Positions 5,585 through 13,754 are shown, numbered from the stretch's first letter. The stretch is DNA of 24,275 nucleotides from JBBSTY01 sp038235385 (GCA_038235385.1 JBBSTY010000054.1:1-24275); one strand, 5' to 3'. Program-made: numbers and translations. Notes: generated by a model from the letters alone, not told the origin.

Positions 5585-7045
5585 GTGAGCGAGCCAGACG
5601 GTGATGTGATCGACATCTCCATACCCCGGTCGGTGGCCGATCTCGGGATCCCCGAGACCCTCGTCCACGATCTGGTGCTGCGCCAGGCACTGGTGCAGGG
5701 CCGCACCTCGACGCTCCGACTGGCGTCGAAGCTCGCGCTCAGTCCGACGCTGCTCACCCCGGTGATCGAGGACCTCCGCGAGCTGCGTTACCTGGAGGTC
5801 CAGGGTGTCGAGAACCGCGACTACCTGCTCGCCCCCACCGAGGCCGGCCGGGCCCAGGCCACCGACCGCATGTCGCTGTCGCGCTACATGGGTCCCACGC
5901 CGGTGAGCCTCAGCGCCTACTCGGCCATCATCGCCCGTCAGCACGCGGAACCTCGCGCCGACCTCGATCAGCTCAAGGACGCGTTCTCGGATCTCGTCAT
6001 CAGCGACGACCTGCTCCGCGAGGTCGGTCCTGCGGCCATCGCCGGTGGCGCCATGTTCCTCTACGGCCCCCCGGGCACCGGCAAGACGAGCATCGCCGAG
6101 CGGCTCCTGCGGGTGTACGACGACTACGTCCTGGTCCCCCACGCGGTCGAGGTCGACGGCCAGGTCATCACCGTCTTCGATCCGGTCGTCCACGAGCCGG
6201 TCGCCGAGCAGCCGCCCGACATCGATCCCCGTTGGATGCTGTGCAAGCGCCCGTTCATCATCGTCGGTGGCGAGCTCAACGCCTCCATGCTGGATCTCGC
6301 CTACCAGGCGGGGAGCGGGGTGTACCTGGCCCCGATCCAGATGCAGGCCAACAACGGCATCTTGGTGATCGACGACTTCGGGCGCCAGACCCTCAGCCCG
6401 CAAGCGCTGCTCAACCGCTGGATCGTGCCCCTCGACCGCCAGGTCGACTACCTCTCGCTCGACTACGGGCTCAAGTTCCAGGTGCCGTTCGACGCCAAGA
6501 TCGTGTTCTCGACCAACCTCCAGCCCTCCACCCTCGGCGACGAGGCGTTCTTCCGGCGCATCCAGAGCAAGATCCTCATCCCGACCATCACCGACGACCA
6601 GTTCGAGGAGGTCCTCCGCCGGGTCGCCGAGGACCACGGGATCGAGATGACCCCGGATGCGCCGACGCACCTGCGCTGGATGAGCCGCGAGCTCGGCGAC
6701 GGCGACCTCCGGCCCTACCTGCCGGGTGCGGTCATGAAGATCCTCAAGTCGATCTGCGTGTTCGAGGATCTCCCGCTCCGTCTCGACCCGACGATGATCG
6801 AGCGCATCGCCCACATCTACTTCACCCACGCGCCCGAGCGCATGGACGACGAACGACCGTTGATCTCGGCGAGCACGATCTCCGGCGGCGAGCCGCCCGC
6901 GTCGATCTTCTCGGGGGCGAGGCCGGCTTCGCCGGGCGGCGCGGGGGAGCCCGGATCGGCGGGCACCGGGCGCGACTGGACCTCGGTCGCGGCCAAGGCG
7001 GTCTCGGCCATGAAGGCCGAGAGCGACGACGTCGAGGTCTTCTGA
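5585..7045 (+). CDS. Winged-helix / AAA+ ATPase of unknown role
   Basis: 486 residues. The N-terminal 90 residues look like a winged-helix domain (RTSTLRLASKLALSPTLLTPVI, then EDLRELRYLEVQG and a YLLAPTEAGRAQA wing). A AAA+ core follows with Walker A GPPGTGKT (161-168), Walker B ILVIDDFG (259-266), a sensor-1-like FSTNL and an arginine-rich FFRRIQSK segment. A helical lid comes next, and a low-complexity Gly/Pro/Ser tail ends in acidic residues. The GTG at 5585 is chosen because GAGGAG (5573-5578) sits six bases upstream; the in-frame ATG at 5543 has no ribosome site. The protein is cytosolic, with no signal or membrane segment. It stands alone between the ilvC terminator and metY, so context gives no partner. 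MoxR-like chaperone or regulatory ATPases are the nearest comparison, but I do not recognise the specific family role. Confidence 0.8.
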   Translation: MSEPDGDVIDISIPRSVADLGIPETLVHDLVLRQALVQGRTSTLRLASKLALSPTLLTPVIEDLRELRYLEVQGVENRDYLLAPTEAGRAQATDRMSLSRYMGPTPVSLSAYSAIIARQHAEPRADLDQLKDAFSDLVISDDLLREVGPAAIAGGAMFLYGPPGTGKTSIAERLLRVYDDYVLVPHAVEVDGQVITVFDPVVHEPVAEQPPDIDPRWMLCKRPFIIVGGELNASMLDLAYQAGSGVYLAPIQMQANNGILVIDDFGRQTLSPQALLNRWIVPLDRQVDYLSLDYGLKFQVPFDAKIVFSTNLQPSTLGDEAFFRRIQSKILIPTITDDQFEEVLRRVAEDHGIEMTPDAPTHLRWMSRELGDGDLRPYLPGAVMKILKSICVFEDLPLRLDPTMIERIAHIYFTHAPERMDDERPLISASTISGGEPPASIFSGARPASPGGAGEPGSAGTGRDWTSVAAKAVSAMKAESDDVEVF

Positions 7046-7087
7046 CCGGGCGCGTGCCGGCCGCGGCGGCGTCGGGCGCTCCAGCAG

Positions 7088-7100
7088 CCACCTAAGGTGG
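7088..7100 (+). promoter_or_regulatory. Palindrome containing a -10-like box upstream of metY
   Basis: CCACCT-A-AGGTGG is a perfect 6+6 inverted repeat around one base, and it embeds TAAGGT (7093-7098), a TAnnnT -10 box. Transcription from it would begin near 7105, with an AGAGGAG ribosome site before the metY ATG at 7152. A palindrome over the -10 could also be an operator for a repressor; that is inference. The 5' leader is too short for a known SAM riboswitch and none is seen. Confidence 0.4.
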
Positions 7101-7151
7101 GATCCGCCCGAGCGGGCCCGCTGTGGGCGAGAGATCAGAGGAGACACATCG

Positions 7152-8468
7152 ATGGCGAACGACGCCTGGGGTTTCGAGACCCGTCAGATCCATGCCGGTC
7201 AGGAACCCGACCCCACCACCGGTGCGATCGCGGTCCCGATCTACCAGACCACGGCCTACCAGTTCCGAGACACCGAGCATGCCGCGAACCTCTTCGGGCT
7301 GGCCGAGGTGGGCAACATCTACACGCGGATCATGAACCCCACCCAGGCGGCCTTCGAAGCGCGCGTCGCCAGCCTCGAAGGTGCCCCCGACACCGCCCTC
7401 GGCATCCCCGGGGCGCTCGCGGTGGCCTCGGGGCAGAGCGCCACGACGATCGCCATCTTGAACCTCGCCGAGGCGGGCAGCCACATCGTGGCGTCGTCCG
7501 CCCTCTACGGCGGAACGTACAACCTGTTGCACCACACGTTCCCGAAGATGGGCATCGAGACCACGTTCATCGACGACCCCGACGATCTCGATGCATGGGC
7601 GGCGGCGGTCCGTCCCGACACGAAGGCGTTCTTCGGCGAGTCCATCGGCAACCCGCGCAACGACGTCCTCGACATCGAGGGCGTGGCCGGGGTGGCGCAC
7701 GCCAACGGCGTGCCGCTGATCATCGACAACACGGTGGCGTCGCCGTGGCTCATCCGCCCCATCGAGTGGGGCGCCGACATCGTCGTGCACTCCGCCACCA
7801 AGTTCATCGGTGGCCACGGCACATCGATCGGCGGCGTGATCGTCGACGGCGGGACCTTCGACTTCTCCGAGGGCGACCGGTTCCCCCAGTTCACCGATCC
7901 CGACCCGAGCTACAACGGCCTCGCCTACTGGCCGGCCCTCGGGCCCGGGGCCTACGTGCTCAAGGCCCGGGTGCAGCTGCTCCGCGATCTCGGGGCGGCC
8001 ACGACGCCGTTCAACTCGTTCCTGTTCCTGCAGGGCCTCGAGACCCTGAGCCTGCGCATGGAGCGCCACAACCAGAACGGCCAGGCCGTGGCCGACTTCC
8101 TCGCCGGTCACGATCAGGTGCGTTCGGTCCAGTTCGCCGGGCTCGCCGATTCGCGCTGGTACGACCGGGTGCAGAAGTACAGCCGGGGACGCGGCGCCGG
8201 ATCGGTGCCGGCGTTCATCATCGAGGGCGGGGCCGAGGCCGGTCGACGGTTCGTGGAGGCGCTCGAGCTGCACAGCCACGTCGCCAACCTCGGCGACGCA
8301 CGCAGCCTCGTCGTCCACCCCGCCACCACCACCCACTCCCAGCTCAGCGAGGCCGAGCAGCTCGCCGCAGGCGTCGACCCGGGCCTGGTGCGGCTCTCGG
8401 TCGGGCTCGAGACCATCGATGACATCATCGCGGACCTCGAGAAGGGCTTCGCCGCCGCCAAGGGCTGA
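7152..8468 (+). CDS. metY: O-acetylhomoserine sulfhydrylase (PLP, Cys/Met metabolism family)
   Basis: 438 residues, normal for O-acetyl-L-homoserine aminocarboxypropyltransferase, which makes homocysteine from O-acetylhomoserine and sulfide in direct-sulfhydrylation methionine synthesis. The N-terminus ETRQIHAGQEPDPTTGAIAVPIYQT and the YTRIMNPT motif are family hallmarks. The PLP lysine is K217 in HSATKFIGGHGTSIGG, with the cofactor aspartate in IIDNTVASP. The C-terminal RLSVGLETIDDIIADLE is typical of the fold. The longer form and the insert around FPQFTDPDPSYNGLAYW favour MetY over cystathionine gamma-synthase or MetZ. The ATG at 7152 has AGAGGAG upstream. The neighbouring ATPase and membrane protein do not belong to the pathway, so it is probably a single-gene unit. 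It ends at a long symmetric inverted repeat. Confidence 0.93.
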   Translation: MANDAWGFETRQIHAGQEPDPTTGAIAVPIYQTTAYQFRDTEHAANLFGLAEVGNIYTRIMNPTQAAFEARVASLEGAPDTALGIPGALAVASGQSATTIAILNLAEAGSHIVASSALYGGTYNLLHHTFPKMGIETTFIDDPDDLDAWAAAVRPDTKAFFGESIGNPRNDVLDIEGVAGVAHANGVPLIIDNTVASPWLIRPIEWGADIVVHSATKFIGGHGTSIGGVIVDGGTFDFSEGDRFPQFTDPDPSYNGLAYWPALGPGAYVLKARVQLLRDLGAATTPFNSFLFLQGLETLSLRMERHNQNGQAVADFLAGHDQVRSVQFAGLADSRWYDRVQKYSRGRGAGSVPAFIIEGGAEAGRRFVEALELHSHVANLGDARSLVVHPATTTHSQLSEAEQLAAGVDPGLVRLSVGLETIDDIIADLEKGFAAAKG

Positions 8469-8498
8469 CGTCGTCGGCCTCCGGGCCGGTCACCGCTT

Positions 8499-8554
8499 CG
8501 GGCCCCGCTCCGATGTCGTCTGCTCGTCAGCAGGTGTCGTCGGGACGGGGCCCG
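8499..8554. terminator. Symmetric inverted repeat, probable bidirectional terminator
   Basis: Outer arms CGGGCCCCG (8499-8507) / CGGGGCCCG (8546-8554) and inner arms CTGCT (8520-8524) / AGCAG (8529-8533) share exactly the same centre. A partial TCCGA/TCGGGA pairing between them gives one long interrupted stem with a CGTC loop. It sits where metY and the minus-strand membrane protein converge, and the latter's stop codon is at the tip. There is no U-tract. Termination in both directions is inferred. Confidence 0.5.
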
Positions 8555-10329
8555 ACCGCGTCGGCGGGGATGGCGTAGACGTACATGGCCATCGTGCGGG
8601 AACCGCTCGCATCGGTTCCGGCGCTGCCGGTGGTGATGCCGCTGTACTCGAACGGCTCGTCGTACACCGCGATCGTGCCCGCGCCCGCGTCGGCGCCACC
8701 CAGGGTGCTGATCAGCTTCACGATCTCGGGATCACCACCGACCGGACCGTGGTTGGTGACGAACGCGGTGTCGCGGCACCGCAGGAACGACGCGGCGGTT
8801 CCGTTGCGGAGCGCGTCGTAGAACTCCCGGGAGTTCACCACACCGTCGATGTTGATGACCCGCCGATGCGAGAAGTAGCCGACGACGCCCGCATCCCACG
8901 AGGCGAGCACGGCATCGCCGGGGAGGTTGGCATCGATCCAGTCGCCGGCGTCGCGGTTGGCGAGTTGGATCGAGCGAAGGGTCGGATCGGTGAACTGGCG
9001 CCCGGTGAGGACCAGCGCGAGCACCAGCGGAACGACGAAGATGGCGGCCACCGGCGCGAGCGTGCGTACCGGCTCCGCGACGGCCTTGCGCTCCCGGAGC
9101 CCGGACTCGGCGATGTCGCCCACGGCGAGGACGAACAGGACGATGCCGTAGAGGAGGACGGGGGCGTAGTACCAGAGCCACTGCTGGGTCTGGAGCAGGG
9201 TGTAGTACCCGACGAGGAGCACGCAGCAGGCGCCGAACCAGGAGGTGCGTGCGGCGACGGTGCCGGCGTGGGGGAACCGGGCGGGGCGTCGGGCGCGGGG
9301 AGCGTCGACCCGGCGGAAGCCGTGGCGGGCGATGGCCCCGGCGAGCACGACGACGAGGAGGAACAGGCCGATGACGGGCGGGGTGAGATCGGCACGCTTG
9401 ATCAGCCCGCTGATCTGCAGCGGTGTGGCGAACACCGCCTGGTTGACCGTCAGGTACACGGCGATGACCGCGGCGGGGAGGGCGAACAACTCGATCAGGG
9501 CGACGACATCGGTTGCGGCCGACCCCTCCGAGGTCGGCGCCGACGGCTCGCTCGTCGGCCGGGATCGGGTCGTGGATCGCCGGCGGAGCACGAGGTCGGC
9601 GAGGCACCACAGAGCAAGGCATCCGATGGCGACGATCGCGTCGGTGCGGGCCAGGAAGAGGAGGGCGAGCAGGACGCCGACGCCCAGCCTCGAGCGGTGC
9701 GACCCGTCGAGCCACCCTCGGGTGCGGCGGGTGGCGACGAGCAGCAGTGCGGCGTAGAGCGGGATCACGACCCCGGTCTCGAGCCCGTTGGCGACCGCCT
9801 TCACGAGGAACGGGTTGACCGCGATGAGGCCCACGACCGCCGCCAGCACGATCGACGCGGTTCGACGCAGCCGGCGGGCGGCGGCGGGGTCCGCAGTGGC
9901 GCCGGCCCGGCCGAGCGACCAGCCGTCGAGCTGGTCGACCACCAGGCGGCTGACGAGCACCAGGGTGAGCCCCCAACCGATCACCAGTTGCACCACCAGC
10001 AGGGCGCGTCCGGCGGCCAGGTCGTCCAGCCCGGCCAGGAAGGGGAGGGTGCTGATGGCGAGCCACAGCGGGTGGTAGCCGTTGGTGAGGTTGATCTGGT
10101 CGAACGTGGAGCCGTGGCCGTCGACGAGGTTCCTGGCGATGGCGAGGTAGTAGTAGGCGTCGTCGAAGGTGAGGGTGAACGGCGCCTCCTCCCACGCGAG
10201 GATCAGCACCACCCACGCGAGCGTGACGGTTGCGAGCACGCCCAGCATCAGGCGCCACGACCAACGGCTGGCGGCCGCCCGTTCGTCGGCGTCGTGCAGT
10301 GGTGCGTCGGCCTCCCCCGGTGTGGACAT
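8527..10329 (-). CDS. Polytopic membrane protein, GT-C/PMT-like glycosyltransferase candidate
   Basis: 600 residues with about ten or more hydrophobic segments, the first at about 27-46. After the first segment comes an external loop with FDDAYYYLA (acidic pair at 56-57) and TNGYHPLW (82-89). This arrangement, with an acidic motif in the first extracytoplasmic loop of a multi-span protein, is characteristic of GT-C enzymes that use polyprenyl-phosphate sugars. The last 120 residues form a soluble, probably extracytoplasmic domain (WIDANLPGDAVLASWDAGVVGYFS). The ATG at 10329 is used because the first 95 codons of the longer open frame are low-complexity Arg/Ser/Pro and overlap the acyl-CoA synthetase. 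It lies 52 bases downstream of that gene on the same strand and may be co-transcribed. The sugar donor and acceptor cannot be predicted. Confidence 0.75.
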   Translation of the reverse strand: MSTPGEADAPLHDADERAAASRWSWRLMLGVLATVTLAWVVLILAWEEAPFTLTFDDAYYYLAIARNLVDGHGSTFDQINLTNGYHPLWLAISTLPFLAGLDDLAAGRALLVVQLVIGWGLTLVLVSRLVVDQLDGWSLGRAGATADPAAARRLRRTASIVLAAVVGLIAVNPFLVKAVANGLETGVVIPLYAALLLVATRRTRGWLDGSHRSRLGVGVLLALLFLARTDAIVAIGCLALWCLADLVLRRRSTTRSRPTSEPSAPTSEGSAATDVVALIELFALPAAVIAVYLTVNQAVFATPLQISGLIKRADLTPPVIGLFLLVVVLAGAIARHGFRRVDAPRARRPARFPHAGTVAARTSWFGACCVLLVGYYTLLQTQQWLWYYAPVLLYGIVLFVLAVGDIAESGLRERKAVAEPVRTLAPVAAIFVVPLVLALVLTGRQFTDPTLRSIQLANRDAGDWIDANLPGDAVLASWDAGVVGYFSHRRVINIDGVVNSREFYDALRNGTAASFLRCRDTAFVTNHGPVGGDPEIVKLISTLGGADAGAGTIAVYDEPFEYSGITTGSAGTDASGSRTMAMYVYAIPADAVGPRPDDTC

Positions 10330-10381
10330 CGCAGCAGTCTCGCACCGACCGCGGCGGTCGACGCGGCGCGGCGGCGGGGTG

Positions 10382-12142
10382 TCACATGGTCTCGGCGAAC
10401 GACACCTCGCCTTCGCCCCGGAGGACGTTCTTGAGGAGCTTGCCCGAGGCGTTGCGGGGGAGCTTCTCGGTCTGGATGTCGATGTAGGTGGGGACCTTGA
10501 AGTTGGCGAGCTTCTCGGCCACCCAGGTCCGGATCTCGTCCTCGGTGACGGTGCGGCCGGGCTCGGTCTGCACCACCGCCTTGACCTCCTCGCCGAGCGA
10601 GGGGTGGGCGACACCGATCACGGCGGCATCGGCGATGGACGGGTGATCGACGAGGCGCTGCTCGATCTCGACGCAGTAGATGTTCTCGCCGCCGCGGATG
10701 ATCATGTCCTTCGCCCGGTCGGTGATGAACAGGAAGTTGTCTTCGTCGAGGTAGCCGATGTCGCCGGTCTTGAGCCACCCGTCGACGACGGTGTCGGCGG
10801 TCGCCTCGGGCTTGTTCCAGTAGCCGGCCATGATGATCGGACCCTTGAGCTGCACCTCACCGGTCCCGCCCTGGGCCAGCACCGTGCCGTCGGCGCCCAC
10901 GATCCGAACCTCGACCACCGGCACGGGCGGACCGACGGAGGTGGGCTTGTCGATGGCGTCCTGGCCGTTGATGACGGTGGCGACCGAGCTGGACTCGGTC
11001 AGCCCGTAGGCGTTCGAGGTGCTGGTGACGTTCGGGAAGGTCTCGCGCACCTTGCGTTGCAGCTCGTCGGCGGATGGTGAGCCGCCGAAGGCGACCGAGG
11101 TCACCGACGAGGTGTCGAAGTCGTGGCGGTCCGGGTACTCGCAGACGCGCCAGACCATCGTCGGCACGGTCGCCCAGATGGTCACGCCCTCGTCCTCGAT
11201 GAGCTGGAGCGCCTTGGCGGGGTCGAAGCGGCCCTCGGGGATCACGAGTCGCAGCCCGCCGATGGTTCCGACGACGAGGCTCGAGTGGCACCCCGAGACG
11301 TGGAACAGCGGACTGGTGAGCAGCGCCACGTTCTGGCCGCTCGGCGCGCCGGCGTCGCCGGCCCCGGCGAGCGGGTCGTCGCCGGCCGCGACCATCGCCC
11401 CGGCGAACGTGTTGTAGATGGTGTTCTGGAGGTTGGCGATCATGTTGCGGTGCGACGAGATGGCCCCCTTCGGGCGCCCGGTGGTGCCGCTCGTGTAGAA
11501 GATCACCGCGTGGTCGGCTTCGGCGATCGGCGTGTCCGGCAGCGTGGCGACCGGATCGGCGGTGAGCTCGTCGAAGCGGTGCAACCGGGATCGCCCCGCC
11601 TCGGGTACGAGGTCGGCCACCTCGGCGGGGTCGACGTCGGTGAGGAAGACCGCTTCGAGCTCGGCGAGCTCGTCGGTGCCCACGAACGATGCGATCCGCT
11701 CGAACCGGCCGCGGTCGGCGACGAGGAACCGGGACCCCGAGTCCTGGAGGCCGTAGATGATCTCGTCGGTCTTCCACCACCCGTTGAGGCCGACGAGGAC
11801 CGCGCCGCTGTTGACCGCCGCCCAGAAGCTCATGCACCACTCGGGGCTGTTGGCTGACAGGACGGCCACCCGCTCGCCGTGGGCGAGCCCGTAGCGGTCG
11901 GCCCACGCGGCAGCGACACCGTTGGCCAGGGTGAAGAACTCGGTGAAGCCGATCCGACGAGATCCGTAGACGATGAACGGATCGGCATCGCCGCGCATCG
12001 AGGCGAGCTCGGCCACGGCCCGCAGATGGGGGAGGCGGTCCTTGTACATCATCATCTCGACGCCGTCGACGGTCTCGGTGATGACCTCGAAGGCCCCGCC
12101 CGGACCGGTCAGCTGCTCGCGAACCTCGGCACTGGTCGGCAC
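10382..12142 (-). CDS. Acyl-CoA synthetase (class I adenylate-forming enzyme)
   Basis: 586 residues. The protein activates a carboxylic acid to the acyl-adenylate and transfers it to CoA; a medium- or long-chain fatty acid is likely, but the substrate is not certain. The core motifs are all intact: the phosphate loop FYTSGTTGRPKG (215-226), YGLTESSS starting at 379, GWLKTGDIGYLDEDNFLFI, the hinge region DRAKDMIIRGGENIYCVEIE, and the catalytic lysine K568 in PRNASGK. No transmembrane segment or signal is seen. The start is GTG at 12142, with AAGGGGG six to seven bases upstream; a longer frame to 12253 is Arg-rich and unlike the family. The 161-base gap upstream, behind serC, contains a -10-like CATGCT and a set of phased ACCGGT repeats that could be control sites. 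The gene may be co-transcribed with the membrane protein downstream. Confidence 0.9.
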   Translation of the reverse strand: MPTSAEVREQLTGPGGAFEVITETVDGVEMMMYKDRLPHLRAVAELASMRGDADPFIVYGSRRIGFTEFFTLANGVAAAWADRYGLAHGERVAVLSANSPEWCMSFWAAVNSGAVLVGLNGWWKTDEIIYGLQDSGSRFLVADRGRFERIASFVGTDELAELEAVFLTDVDPAEVADLVPEAGRSRLHRFDELTADPVATLPDTPIAEADHAVIFYTSGTTGRPKGAISSHRNMIANLQNTIYNTFAGAMVAAGDDPLAGAGDAGAPSGQNVALLTSPLFHVSGCHSSLVVGTIGGLRLVIPEGRFDPAKALQLIEDEGVTIWATVPTMVWRVCEYPDRHDFDTSSVTSVAFGGSPSADELQRKVRETFPNVTSTSNAYGLTESSSVATVINGQDAIDKPTSVGPPVPVVEVRIVGADGTVLAQGGTGEVQLKGPIIMAGYWNKPEATADTVVDGWLKTGDIGYLDEDNFLFITDRAKDMIIRGGENIYCVEIEQRLVDHPSIADAAVIGVAHPSLGEEVKAVVQTEPGRTVTEDEIRTWVAEKLANFKVPTYIDIQTEKLPRNASGKLLKNVLRGEGEVSFAETM

Positions 12143-12250
12143 TGGATCCCCCTTGCTGCGCGCCGCCCGGTGCGGGCGCACTCGGCCAGCATGACGCGTC
12201 GACGCCGACGGTGGCGCGCTGCGTCCGAAATCGACCGACCCGTGTCCTGC

Positions 12251-12281
12251 CACCGGTCGTCACCGGTCGCCACCGGTGGCG
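12251..12281. repeat. Three ACCGGT sites phased at 10 bp, ending in a 14-bp palindrome
   Basis: The block CACCGGT(C/G)G(T/C) occurs at 12251, 12261 and 12271, exactly one helical turn apart. The last copy forms the perfect palindrome CGCCACCGGTGGCG (12268-12281). It lies in the gap between the serC stop (12304) and the acyl-CoA synthetase start (12142), about 110-140 bases upstream of the latter. It could be a multi-site operator or part of the serC transcript end. The repeat is seen; the function is unknown. Confidence 0.5.
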
Positions 12282-12303
12282 GCGTGGCCGGTCGGGTCCG
12301 AGC

Positions 12304-13449
12304 TCAGCCGAGTGCGGCGACCACGTGGTCGATGCAGCCGGTCAGCGCCTCGATGTCGGTGGGGTCGATGGCCGGGAACATGGCCACCCGGAGCTGGTTG
12401 CGTCCGAGCTTGCGGTAGGAGTCGGTGTCGAGGATGCCGTTGGCGCGCAGGACGTCGCTCACCACGGTGGCGGTGACCGACTCGTCGAGATCGATGGTGG
12501 CGACCACGTGGCTGCGTTGGGCGGGATCGACGACGAACGGCGTGGCGTAGCTCGACGCGTCCGCCCACGAGTACATGATCTCGGCCGAGGAGTCCGACCG
12601 GCCCGCGGCGAACTCGAGGCCGCCGTTGTCGTTCATCCACCGGACCTGTTCGACCGCGAGGAACACGGTGGCCAGCGCCGGCGTGTTGTAGGTCTGGTCC
12701 TTGCGGGAGTTCTCGAGGGCGATGCCGAGGTCGAGCGACGCCGGAACCCACCGATCCGAGGCGGCGATGCGCTCGATGCGCTCGATGGCCGCCGGCGAGA
12801 CGGCTGCGAGCCAGAGCCCGCCGTCGGACGCGAAGCCCTTCTGGGGTGCGAAGTAGTAGCAGTCGACCTGCGTGGGATCGAATCGCAGGCCGCCGGCACC
12901 CGAGGTGGCGTCGACGGCGACGAGGTGATCGGCGCCGGCGAAGCCGTCGGGCCGGCGCAGGTCCATGGACACGCCGGTGGAGGTCTCGTTGTGGGTGAGG
13001 GCCAGCACGTCGATGTCGGCGCCCGGGACCGGGATGGCCGGATGCGTGCCGGGGTCGGTCTTGTCGACCACCGGATCGGCGAGGTGGGGGGCGTCGGCGG
13101 CGGCCTTGGCGAACTTGGACGAGAACTCACCGAAGCTCAGGTGGTGGCTCCGCTCCTGGATCAAGCCGAAGGTCATGGCATCCCAGAACGACGTCGTGCC
13201 GCCGTTGCCCAGGATGATCTCGTAGCCGTCGGGGAGCGCGAACAGCTCGGCGAGGCCGTTGCGCAGCTCGGAGACCTTGTAGCGCACGGTGTCCTGACGG
13301 TGGCTCGTGCCGAGGTAGTCGGGTGCGGCGGCAGCGAGGGCAGCGACGGCGTCGGGTCGGACCTTGGACGGACCGCAGCCGAAGCGGCCGTCGCTGGGGA
13401 GCAGGTCGGCGGGGATGGTGATGTCGGGGGTGTTCGGTGCGGCGCTCAT
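12304..13449 (-). CDS. serC: Phosphoserine aminotransferase (actinobacterial type)
   Basis: 381 residues. The protein converts 3-phosphohydroxypyruvate and glutamate to phosphoserine, the second step of serine synthesis, as a cytosolic PLP enzyme. The N-terminal FGCGPSKVR and the YLGTSHRQ segment mark the mycobacterial-style SerC. The PLP lysine is K204 in YFAPQKGFASDGG, with SGAGG and a preceding AVDAT segment as cofactor neighbours. The C-terminal RKLGRNQLRVAMFPAI and DIEALTGCIDHVV are also typical. The ATG at 13449 with AAGGTGG upstream is preferred; a GTG three codons earlier (13458) is possible. SerA, the preceding enzyme, is in the same window 4 kb away on the other strand, so the serine genes are neighbours but not one operon. 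Confidence 0.93.
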   Translation of the reverse strand: MSAAPNTPDITIPADLLPSDGRFGCGPSKVRPDAVAALAAAAPDYLGTSHRQDTVRYKVSELRNGLAELFALPDGYEIILGNGGTTSFWDAMTFGLIQERSHHLSFGEFSSKFAKAAADAPHLADPVVDKTDPGTHPAIPVPGADIDVLALTHNETSTGVSMDLRRPDGFAGADHLVAVDATSGAGGLRFDPTQVDCYYFAPQKGFASDGGLWLAAVSPAAIERIERIAASDRWVPASLDLGIALENSRKDQTYNTPALATVFLAVEQVRWMNDNGGLEFAAGRSDSSAEIMYSWADASSYATPFVVDPAQRSHVVATIDLDESVTATVVSDVLRANGILDTDSYRKLGRNQLRVAMFPAIDPTDIEALTGCIDHVVAALG

Positions 13450-13490
13450 CGCCGCCACCTTCCCACCTGGCGCCGACCGGATGAAATCGG

Positions 13491-13754
13491 TTGTCGACGG
13501 TGACCCCTGACCGGCTCACCCCTGTGCTAGCAAGGCGCCCTTCCGGCCACCTCTCCGGGATCGTCGTCGGCGACGACGGGTTCATCACCTTCGAACCGCT
13601 GATGACCACCATGATGGCCGGCGAGCCGGATGCCACGATGGTGGCGACCGCCGTCACCTCCATGCTCGACGGTCGGATGGCGTTCGGCTGGACGGGCGAG
13701 GATGGCCTCAGCCTGGCCAAGGACGGCACGTCGCTGGTCTTCACAGCGTCCTGA
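13491..13754 (+). CDS. Small hypothetical protein
   Basis: An open frame of up to 87 codons lies in the gap between divergent serC and the aminotransferase gene. Third positions are mostly G/C and the translation looks like folded protein (GIVVGDDGFITFEPLMTTMM, then AFGWTGEDGLSLAKDGTSLVF). No other strong frame explains this stretch. The start is uncertain: TTG at 13491, GTG at 13500 and GTG at 13524 are possible, none with a clear ribosome site, and the conserved-looking part begins after residue 20. No signal, membrane segment or known motif is recognised. It may be a real small gene or the remnant of a longer one. Confidence 0.45.
   Translation: MSTVTPDRLTPVLARRPSGHLSGIVVGDDGFITFEPLMTTMMAGEPDATMVATAVTSMLDGRMAFGWTGEDGLSLAKDGTSLVFTAS

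Noticed and set aside
7101..7151. SAM or other riboswitch upstream of metY
   Set aside because: The predicted leader is under 50 bases, with only small GC hairpins; no conserved aptamer core is recognisable.
8419..10434. 671-codon plus-strand frame across the GT-C-like gene
   Set aside because: A low-complexity Gly/Asp/Glu/Arg translation antisense to a protein with clear membrane segments; it is a GC shadow.
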